A stretch of 64,000 nucleotides of DNA, taken from the NCBI RefSeq assembly GCF_003336875.1, contig NZ_QGNJ01000006.1, positions 1-64,000 on the forward strand, written 5' to 3'. Positions 27,577 through 33,562 of this stretch are shown here, one piece after another. Position 1 is the first letter of the stretch, and every line of letters starts with the position of its first letter. The translations under genes were made by a program, and so were the position numbers. The notes under the pieces were generated by a model. The model did not search any database. It was given only the letters and a program-made list of their open reading frames with translations, and had not been told where the DNA came from. This DNA is from Oleisolibacter albus. GTDB taxonomy: Bacteria > Pseudomonadota > Alphaproteobacteria > Azospirillales > Azospirillaceae.

Positions 27577-27696
27577 AAATTCCGAAACAGCCTGGGGCCG
27601 GACCCCGTTTCCGGCGGGCTTGGCCATCCGACCGCAGCGGGATTTCCCGACCGAGTCGGATTGTCCGGCATGATGGCTTTGGAAAGGGATCGCGCC

Positions 27697-28077
27697 ATGG
27701 ATATGTCGTCCGTCACCCCGGCCCCGTTGGCTTATGCCGCATCCGTCCGCCCGGCGGACATCGTGGTCGACACGCTGGATGCCCGCCTGTCCCGTCTGGA
27801 GATGGCGGCCGATTGCCTGCGCGCCGATATCCTGCTGGGGGCGCTGGTCAATCCCGACGGGTTGAAGACCTGCATCGACATGCAGAGCTTCGGGCATGAG
27901 GCCGTAGGCCTGTTCAAAGAGGTGGTGCAGCAGACCAAGGCCGCCGCCAGCCGGAGCGAGGCAGAGATCGACGCCCAGCTCCGTCGCATTGAAACCGCCT
28001 ACGAGGCCGTGCATGCGGCCTTGAAGATCGTTGCCGGCCTGGTGCTGGACGACCGCGACGTTGCCGGCCATTCCTGA
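27697..28077 (+). CDS. Hypothetical protein, 126 aa, in the aldarate regulon
   Basis: Not recognised. Residues ~20-45 are amphipathic (VVDTLDARLSRLEMAADCLR) and the second half is helical, suggesting a small soluble coiled-coil protein. No signal peptide or membrane helix. The ATG at 27697 has GGAAAGGGA at the right distance; upstream in-frame codons are possible but less well placed. A perfect operator palindrome precedes it, so it is probably induced together with aldarate use. A small hairpin at 28112-28132 follows. Confidence 0.6.
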   Translation: MDMSSVTPAPLAYAASVRPADIVVDTLDARLSRLEMAADCLRADILLGALVNPDGLKTCIDMQSFGHEAVGLFKEVVQQTKAAASRSEAEIDAQLRRIETAYEAVHAALKIVAGLVLDDRDVAGHS

Positions 28078-28111
28078 GGGCGCCTGGGGCTCCGCCGCCC
28101 CGCCGGGCATG

Positions 28112-28132
28112 GCCCGAGGCAGACACTCGGGC
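28112..28132 (+). terminator. Small hairpin terminator
   Basis: GCCCGAG pairs with CTCGGGC (7 bp, 7-base loop), followed by TGTTTGAT, between the convergent 126-aa gene and the lacI-type gene. Confidence 0.5.
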
Positions 28133-28139
28133 TGTTTGA

Positions 28140-29300
28140 TCAGGTGCTTTCGCGCTCGACGATCTCGAAGCCCACATCCACGACCTGTTGCACCGGCTCG
28201 CCATTGAAGCGGGCCAGCATGGCCTCGGCGGCGCGCTGGCCGATGCCGCGGCGGTCGATGCGCACGGTGGACAGGGCCGGGATGGTGTAGGGCGCATATT
28301 CCAGATCGCCGAAGCCCATGACCGCCATGTCCCGCGGGACGGACAGGCCGCGGGCGCGGGCCTCCGTCAGCACGCCGTGGGCCAGAACGTCGGAACTGCA
28401 GACGATCGCGTCCGGCCGCTCGGTCATCGACAGCAGTTCGATCAGCCCGTCGCGGCCACGTTTCAGCGATGTCGGGGTGCCGGCGATGGCCGTCGGCACA
28501 TCGGTGATGCCGTAGGGGGCCAGCGCTTCGATAAAGGTGCGGCGGCGCAGCAGGGCGCGGGTGTCGTCGGCACAGACCATGCCGAAACGGCGATAGCCCT
28601 TGGCCCAGAGATACTCGGCCACGGTGCGGCCCACCTTTTCATGGGAGAAGCCCACGACCATGTCGATGGGAGTCGGCGTCAGGTCCCAGGTCTCGACCAC
28701 GGGGATCTTGGCGGCCAGCAGGCGCTGGCGCGTCTGGGTGGAGTGGGTGATACCGGTCAGGAACACGGCATCCGGGCGCCGGCTCAGTACGGCGCCGATC
28801 AATTGCTCCTCACTGGCCGTCGGAAAACCCGACAGGCCCAGCAGCACCTGGTACCCCGCTGCCCTTAACCGCTCCGTCAGCGTTTCGATGCCTTCGGCGA
28901 ACATGGAGTTGGCAATGGTGGGCACGATGGCGGCCACAAGCCGGCTCTTGCGCGAGGCCAGACCGCCGGCCAGCAGGTTCGGCACATAGCCTGTGCGGGC
29001 GATGACCGAGCGGACATAGTCCAGTGTCTCCTGAGTCACCAGCTCCGGCCGGTTCAGCACGCGCGACACCGTGATGGGTGACACGCCGGCCAGCTTGGCC
29101 ACATCCTCCAGCGTGACGCTGCCGGACGAACGCCGGGACGTCCGGCCGCCTTCAGGTCCCTTGGTGCTCTGGCCGTCGGCCGCGGATTTCTGCTTGGCAG
29201 GGGGGGACTTGGTTCTGGACAAGACGAACGGCCTACATGCAGGGGGACAGAAAGCGCCAACTATAGCCTGTTCCAACAGACTACGGTCCGGCTTTACCAT
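28140..29300 (-). CDS. LacI-family repressor, GntR-like (aldarate regulator candidate)
   Basis: A 386-aa regulator. The helix-turn-helix VTLEDVAKLAGVSPITVSRVLNRP starts only near residue 62, after a Lys/Ser/Pro-rich extension; the true start could be a little downstream (for example a TTG at 29222). The periplasmic-binding-like domain follows (AAIVPTIANSMFAEGIETL, GVSSD-like VCSSDVLAHG and VMGFGDLEYA), closest in style to GntR and IdnR regulators of sugar acids. An operator copy (E) lies 53 bases above its start codon, so it probably represses itself. In enteric bacteria the activator CdaR controls the same pathway, so this is a different control scheme. The effector is unknown; an aldarate or a pathway intermediate is likely. 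Confidence 0.85.
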   Translation of the reverse strand: MVKPDRSLLEQAIVGAFCPPACRPFVLSRTKSPPAKQKSAADGQSTKGPEGGRTSRRSSGSVTLEDVAKLAGVSPITVSRVLNRPELVTQETLDYVRSVIARTGYVPNLLAGGLASRKSRLVAAIVPTIANSMFAEGIETLTERLRAAGYQVLLGLSGFPTASEEQLIGAVLSRRPDAVFLTGITHSTQTRQRLLAAKIPVVETWDLTPTPIDMVVGFSHEKVGRTVAEYLWAKGYRRFGMVCADDTRALLRRRTFIEALAPYGITDVPTAIAGTPTSLKRGRDGLIELLSMTERPDAIVCSSDVLAHGVLTEARARGLSVPRDMAVMGFGDLEYAPYTIPALSTVRIDRRGIGQRAAEAMLARFNGEPVQQVVDVGFEIVEREST

Positions 29301-29352
29301 TCAAGCCCTATCTCGCCCCCGTCCGCGGCAAATTGGCGCCTTGTTCCGATCG

Positions 29353-29368
29353 ATGATAGCGTTATCAT
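29353..29368. promoter_or_regulatory. GntR/LacI-type operator E
   Basis: ATGATAGCGTTATCAT: perfect six-base arms with one central mismatch, in the divergent gap between the lacI-type gene and pyk. It could control both. Confidence 0.65.
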
Positions 29369-29549
29369 TCGACCCATTCAAGGCACCCCTCCGGTGCTGC
29401 ACGATCATCCGGTCGCGCCTGACCGATCACCGGCCGTTCTGCCCCGCCTGTGGAAGATCGGGGCTGCCGGGACGGGACGGGCCGATCCGCCCCCGGCCGA
29501 GAGCCTTCTCCTGGCCACACCTCATCCCCGCCTTCTGGAGTAGCCGGCC

Positions 29550-31037
29550 ATGGCCATCACTGTGAAGTTCCCCCCGCGGCGACGCAAAACCAAGATCATC
29601 GGCACGCTGGGCCCGTCCAGCTCGTCCCTGGAGCAGATCCGTGCCTTGGTCAACGCCGGCCTGGATGTGGTCCGCCTCAACTTCAGCCATGGCAGCCACG
29701 AGGATCACGGTGCCCGTGTGCGCGCCGTGCGGCAGGTGGAGAAGGAGACCGGCCGCCCCATCGCCATCCTGGCCGATCTCCAGGGGCCGAAGCTGCGGCT
29801 GGGGACCTTCGCCGCCGGCCCGGTCGATCTGACCGCCGGCCAGCGTTTCCGTCTGGACCTGTCGAGCGAGCCCGGCGACGCCACGCGTGTCGGCATGCCC
29901 CATCCGGAGATCTTTGCCGCCCTGACCCCTGGGGCCGAACTGCTGCTGGATGACGGCAAGGTGCGGCTGCGGGTGGAACACTGTGGCGCCGACCATGCCG
30001 AGACCGTGGTGGTCAGCGGCACCCGCCTGTCGGACCGCAAGGGCGTCAATGTGCCCACCGTGGTGCTGCCGCTGTCGCCGCTGACGGAGAAGGACCGCCG
30101 CGATCTGACCTTTGCGCTCAGCCAGGGCGTGGACTGGGTGGCCCTGTCCTTCGTCCAGCGGCCCGAGGACGTGGCCGAGGCAAGGCGGCTGATCGCCGGC
30201 CGGGCGGTGCTGCTGTCGAAGCTGGAAAAGCCGCAGGCTATCGAGCATCTCCATGAGATCATCGAGCTGTCCGACGGCGTCATGGTGGCCCGCGGTGACC
30301 TCGGCGTGGAGATGCCGCCGGAGGATGTGCCCTCCATCCAGAAGCGCATCGTGCGCGAGGCGCGGCTGGCGGGAAAGCCCGTGATCGTCGCCACGCAGAT
30401 GCTGGAGAGCATGATCACCGCCCCGGCGCCCACCCGGGCCGAGGCGTCCGACGTGGCCACCGCCGTGTTCGACGGGGCCGATGCCGTGATGCTGTCCGCG
30501 GAATCCGCCTCCGGCGCCTATCCGGTGGAGGCGGTGTCGATGATGGATCGCATCGCCTGCCGCGTGGAGCAGGACCCGATGTACCGCACCATCATGGATG
30601 CCCAGCATCCCGGTCCGCAGGAAACCACCTCCGACGCCATCACCGCCGCCGCCAGCCAGGTGGCGCGCACCATCCGGGCCGCAGCCATCGTCACCTACAC
30701 CACCTCGGGCCTGACCACCCTGCGTGCCGCCCGCGAACGGCCGGATGTGCCCATCCTCTGCCTGACCTCGCGCATCGAGACGGCCCGCTGGCTGCAACTG
30801 GCCTATGGCGTCCATGCCGTGCATACCGAGGATGTGGAGACCTTCGCCGAGATGGTGCAGAAGGCCGTGACCCTGGCCTATACCCAGGGACTGGCGGATG
30901 AGGGGCAACGGGTGGTGATCACCGCCGGCGTTCCTTTCGGCATCGCCGGCAACACCAACATCCTGCGCATCGGCTGGGTCGAGCGTCCCGCCGTTGGCAA
31001 CCGCAGCTGTCCCCCGGCAGAGGAGCGTTGCGTGTGA
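29550..31037 (+). CDS. pyk: Pyruvate kinase
   Basis: A 495-aa glycolytic enzyme making ATP and pyruvate from phosphoenolpyruvate. Readable landmarks: RRTKIIGTLGPSS-like start, VRLNFSHGSHEDH near 41, LADLQGPKLRLG near 71, the catalytic Lys in LSKLEKPQAIEHL near 225, VMVARGDLGVEMP near 248 and VATQMLESM near 283. The C-terminal allosteric domain is complete. Its place beside the aldarate genes and behind operator E suggests an isoenzyme induced to drain 2-phosphoglycerate; a housekeeping copy may exist elsewhere. Confidence 0.93.
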   Translation: MAITVKFPPRRRKTKIIGTLGPSSSSLEQIRALVNAGLDVVRLNFSHGSHEDHGARVRAVRQVEKETGRPIAILADLQGPKLRLGTFAAGPVDLTAGQRFRLDLSSEPGDATRVGMPHPEIFAALTPGAELLLDDGKVRLRVEHCGADHAETVVVSGTRLSDRKGVNVPTVVLPLSPLTEKDRRDLTFALSQGVDWVALSFVQRPEDVAEARRLIAGRAVLLSKLEKPQAIEHLHEIIELSDGVMVARGDLGVEMPPEDVPSIQKRIVREARLAGKPVIVATQMLESMITAPAPTRAEASDVATAVFDGADAVMLSAESASGAYPVEAVSMMDRIACRVEQDPMYRTIMDAQHPGPQETTSDAITAAASQVARTIRAAAIVTYTTSGLTTLRAARERPDVPILCLTSRIETARWLQLAYGVHAVHTEDVETFAEMVQKAVTLAYTQGLADEGQRVVITAGVPFGIAGNTNILRIGWVERPAVGNRSCPPAEERCV

Positions 31038-31044
31038 CGATCCG

Positions 31045-31068
31045 GGGGAAGGGGGCTGCCCCTTCCCC
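31045..31068 (+). terminator. Hairpin after pyk
   Basis: GGGGAAGGGG pairs with CCCCTTCCCC (10 bp, GCTG loop), starting 7 bases after the pyk stop. No T-tract follows. Confidence 0.6.
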
Positions 31069-31072
31069 AAGG

Positions 31073-31126
31073 CCCTGCGCATCCCGGATGCGCAGCCCCG
31101 ATGCGCAGGGCGCGCCTACCCTGCGC
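31073..31126. repeat. Four-copy inverted-repeat array with alternative hairpins
   Basis: The octamer CTGCGCAT or its complement occurs at 31075-31082, 31088-31095 and 31101-31108, with a CCCTGCGC half-copy at 31119-31126. CCCTGCGCAT (31073-31082) is a perfect inverted repeat of ATGCGCAGGG (31101-31110). Several mutually exclusive hairpins can form between pyk and the second lacI-type gene. Confidence 0.7.
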
Positions 31127-31191
31127 CTTTGCATACAATTGCGGTAACAGGATTTCATGCTATGTGAGGCGCATGACGAACGAGGACGGGC

Positions 31192-32274
31192 ATGAGCGCT
31201 TCTGATGTGAAGGATCTGGCGCCGCGGAAGCGGGCGCGCCGGGCAACCCAGCGGTTGACCATGGCCGATGTGGCCAAGGCAGCCGGCGTTTCGGCCAGCA
31301 CCGTGTCGCTTTATTTCCGGCGGCCCGAGGCCGTGTCGCCGCATCTGGCCGAGCGGGTCAAGACCGTCATCGATGAGATGGGCTACGTTCCCAACCTTAT
31401 GGCCGGCAGTCTGGCCGCCGCCAAGAGCCGCACGGTGGCCGTGATCCTGCCGTCGATTGTCAATTCCTTCTATGCCGAGACCTACAACACGCTGCAGCGG
31501 CTGTTCTCCGCCTCCAACTACCAGACGCTGCTGGGTGTCAGTGAATTCAGCCCGGACTCCGAGGAAAAGCTGATCCGGGCCTTCCTGGCATGGTCGCCGG
31601 CGGCCATGGTGGTGACCGGCCTGCAACATACGCCGCAGGCCAAAGCCATGCTGGCTTCCTCGGGCATTCCCATCATCGAGATGTGGGACATGCCCACGCC
31701 GGAGAACGAGGCGGTGGACACCAGCGTCGGCTTCTCCCATTTCGAGGTCGGGCGGCAACAGGCCAGCCATCTCTATGACCAGGGCTGCCGCAAGATCGCC
31801 TATATCGGCGCCGCCGTGCATCTCGACATGCGGGTGCGTAGCCGGGCCGACGGCTATGAGGACGAGGTGGAGCGGCGCGGGCTGCATCAGCCGGTGGCGC
31901 TGACGGCGCCGGACGCGGCCTCCACCCCGGTGGGCTGCTGGCTGTTCGACGAGGTGCTGACGGCGCATCCGGACATCGACGGCATCGTCTGCTCCAACGA
32001 TACGCTGGCGCTGGGCGTGCTGTTCGAGGCCAAACGGCGCAACATCCGTGTGCCCGAGGATCTTACCGTCATCGGCTTCGGCGATCTGACCTTCAGCAAT
32101 TCCTGCCTGCCGCCCCTGACCACGGTGCGGCCACCGCAACAGGAGATCGGCCGGCTGGCCGCCACCCATATCCTGGCCCGTCTGGCCGGCGCCAGCCTCC
32201 AGCCCAGCCATTACAACCTGGACTGCCAGGTGATCGTGCGGGACAGCACCCAGGGGCCGCGTCACCCGGCGTGA
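31192..32274 (+). CDS. LacI-family regulator, GntR-like, second copy
   Basis: A 360-aa repressor-type protein. The helix-turn-helix LTMADVAKAAGVSASTVSLYFRRP lies at ~22-46. The ligand domain (AVILPSIVNSFYAETYNTL, GIVCSNDTLALGVLF, VIGFGDLTFSN) is of the same subgroup as the regulator at 28140-29300, but the recognition helices differ (SASTVSLYF versus SPITVSRVL), so the two may read different sites. The ATG follows GAGGACGGGC. It may control the 59-aa gene, the operator cluster F-H, or a gluconate-type route outside the window. Confidence 0.85.
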   Translation: MSASDVKDLAPRKRARRATQRLTMADVAKAAGVSASTVSLYFRRPEAVSPHLAERVKTVIDEMGYVPNLMAGSLAAAKSRTVAVILPSIVNSFYAETYNTLQRLFSASNYQTLLGVSEFSPDSEEKLIRAFLAWSPAAMVVTGLQHTPQAKAMLASSGIPIIEMWDMPTPENEAVDTSVGFSHFEVGRQQASHLYDQGCRKIAYIGAAVHLDMRVRSRADGYEDEVERRGLHQPVALTAPDAASTPVGCWLFDEVLTAHPDIDGIVCSNDTLALGVLFEAKRRNIRVPEDLTVIGFGDLTFSNSCLPPLTTVRPPQQEIGRLAATHILARLAGASLQPSHYNLDCQVIVRDSTQGPRHPA

Positions 32275-32300
32275 CCCCGCCCGACCGGTGCAGACACGCG

Positions 32301-32331
32301 AAACCCGCCGGGCGGCTGCCACGGCGGGTTT
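32301..32331 (+). terminator. Hairpin terminator after the second lacI-type gene
   Basis: AAACCCGCCG pairs with CGGCGGGTTT (10 bp, 11-base loop), 26 bases after the stop. The terminal T bases belong to the stem. Confidence 0.65.
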
Positions 32332-32420
32332 GGCGATGGGCGGTCGGGACGATGGGTTCTCGGCGTGGGCGGGCCGGTGTCTGTGACCGTGCCCGCAGGA
32401 CCCCGCCGACCGGATATCGT

Positions 32421-32600
32421 TTACTGGAACGAGAAGTTGGTGCCGGCCACCGGGATGTTGCGCACCCACTCCTGGCGCGCGGAATCATCGAAACGGCTGG
32501 TGCCGGTGCTGAGGGCGGCGATGGTGGCCAGCCCCAGAGCCGTGGCCGCGACCAGGAATTTCAGGGCGAAGGCATGGAATGACGAGGTTGCCTGCCGCAT
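32421..32600 (-). CDS. Small single-pass membrane protein, 59 aa
   Basis: A short gene with a good ribosome site (ACGGAG, 8 bases before the ATG at 32600); the longer open frame upstream reads as leader DNA. The N-terminal 13 residues are polar, followed by a hydrophobic helix (ALKFLVAATALGLATIAALS) and a polar C-terminal tail of ~27 residues ending FSFQ. It could be a membrane peptide or a secreted protein with an uncleaved signal. Family unknown. Three GntR-type palindromes lie 102-226 bases upstream, so expression is likely tied to sugar-acid regulation. Confidence 0.6.
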   Translation of the reverse strand: MRQATSSFHAFALKFLVAATALGLATIAALSTGTSRFDDSARQEWVRNIPVAGTNFSFQ

Positions 32601-32701
32601 GATGTGATCTCCGTTGCAAGGGGGGCGGTGCGCCCCCGATATGGCATTGTCCTTGCCCCGAGGATCGTCGATTTCCGGGTGGAAACAACGGGAGGGATCG
32701 C

Positions 32702-32717
32702 ATGACGGCGCTGTCAA
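32702..32717. promoter_or_regulatory. Operator-like palindrome H
   Basis: ATGACGGCGCTGTCAA, with the core TGACnGCGCnGTCA. It is a degenerate relative of the GntR-type sites, nearest to the 59-aa gene. Confidence 0.35.
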
Positions 32718-32726
32718 TGCTGCAAA

Positions 32727-32746
32727 GCAGTATAGCGCTATTCTGC
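32727..32746. promoter_or_regulatory. Operator-like palindrome F
   Basis: GCAGTATAGCGCTATTCTGC, a 20-bp near-perfect palindrome (one symmetric mismatch) around the core ATAGCGCTAT. Confidence 0.5.
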
Positions 32747-32810
32747 GTGCGTTATCCGGGGAGTCCTGAATATAATACTGAAATTACAAGGTGTTCGTAG
32801 CGCTGCGGAA

Positions 32811-32826
32811 ATGATTGCGCTATCAT
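32811..32826. promoter_or_regulatory. GntR/LacI-type operator G
   Basis: ATGATTGCGCTATCAT, one mismatch from the consensus, in the gap between the B2-like gene and the 59-aa gene. Confidence 0.55.
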
Positions 32827-32881
32827 AAATGGTGCTGGTCCTGACTGTTTAAGCTGCACTGCGGAGGCGGCTTCGATCCGG

Positions 32882-33334
32882 TCAGGCGGAACGGGGATGC
32901 TGGAGGTCGGCCAGTGGAACGAAGCCCGTGGCCTCTTCGCCGCCGATCAGCACGGCACCATCGAGCAGCAGCCAGGCATGGGCCTCCAGCGCGCCATCGG
33001 CAGTCTTGCGCACGCCCAGGCGAATGGCACCGCCATGGATGCCGCGGCGCAGCAGCAGCAGCTGGCAGGCCACCGCCCGCACCAGACAGGTGCTGTGCCA
33101 GGGCAGGCGGCCAGCCACGAAGGCGGTCCGACGCCCGACGGCTTCGGCCCGCGCCAATCGGGCGGAAAGGGCGGCCGATGCCGCGGTGGTCGCAGCGTCG
33201 GCCTGCACCGCCTCAGCCTGCACAGCGGCGCACCCCAACAGGCGGCAGGTCCGGCGGATCGGGATGAGGAAGACCATGATCCAGCCGAGGATCAGGGCCA
33301 GCGCGGTTTCCACACGCAGCAGGATCCGGATCAT
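32882..33334 (-). CDS. Lasso-peptide B2-type leader peptidase (transglutaminase-like cysteine protease)
   Basis: A 150-aa protein. Residues 10-27 are hydrophobic (ALALILGWIMVFLIPI), then an Ala-rich linker, then the Transglut_core3/B2 domain: STCLVRAVACQLLLLRRGI holds the likely catalytic Cys83, and EAHAWLLLDG holds His119 with Asp125 nearby. In lasso-peptide pathways the B2 protein cuts the leader with help from the RRE protein B1, and a cyclase C closes the ring. No B1 (PqqD-like) or asparagine-synthetase-like cyclase is seen in this window. The ATG at 33334 has GGGGCAGG upstream; a GTG at 33364 is possible. A strong terminator separates it from the TonB receptor upstream. Confidence 0.75.
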   Translation of the reverse strand: MIRILLRVETALALILGWIMVFLIPIRRTCRLLGCAAVQAEAVQADAATTAASAALSARLARAEAVGRRTAFVAGRLPWHSTCLVRAVACQLLLLRRGIHGGAIRLGVRKTADGALEAHAWLLLDGAVLIGGEEATGFVPLADLQHPRSA

Positions 33335-33445
33335 CGGCCTGCCCCGCGCCACATGCCCCGCCACCGATCCTGCATCCGTCCCGTCCCGTTCACTGTCCGC
33401 CTCGTCCGCTTCTGCGCCCGAACTCTATAGCAGTTTGGCAGATGC

Positions 33446-33482
33446 CATCACAGTGCGCAGGAGTTGCGCTGTGATGATGGCG
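33446..33482. repeat. Imperfect inverted repeat before the B2-like gene
   Basis: CCATCACAGTGCGC and GCGCTGTGATGATGG face each other across seven bases. It is about 110-150 bases upstream of the B2-like start codon and just after the TonB-receptor terminator. It may be an operator or a minor hairpin. Confidence 0.4.
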
Positions 33483-33493
33483 CCGCCGGCAGG

Positions 33494-33528
33494 AAAAAAG
33501 CGGGCGGTGGTGTCGCCACCACCGCCCG
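33494..33528 (-). terminator. Rho-independent terminator of the second TonB-receptor gene
   Basis: A perfect 12-bp stem (CGGGCGGTGGTG / CACCACCGCCCG) with a 4-base loop, followed on the minus strand by CTTTTTTCC. This is the clearest intrinsic terminator in the window. Confidence 0.9.
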
Positions 33529-33562
33529 TCAGTCATGGGGAAGAAGCTTTGATCGGAAGCGA

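Larger units (their letters stand above)
27308..27696. other. 389-bp intergenic region after garD
   Basis: No gene seen. It contains the garD terminator, a second strong hairpin at 27420-27445 (11-bp stem AAGGGGCCGGC, loop CGCC) and the perfect operator palindrome D. The start of the next gene has GGAAAGGGA seven bases upstream. Confidence 0.65.

Noticed and set aside
32421-32600. 59-aa gene as a lasso-peptide precursor
   Set aside because: It has a long hydrophobic helix where a hydrophilic leader is expected, no clear Thr at -2 before a plausible core Gly, and three operators separate it from the B2-like gene. Kept only as an unknown membrane peptide.
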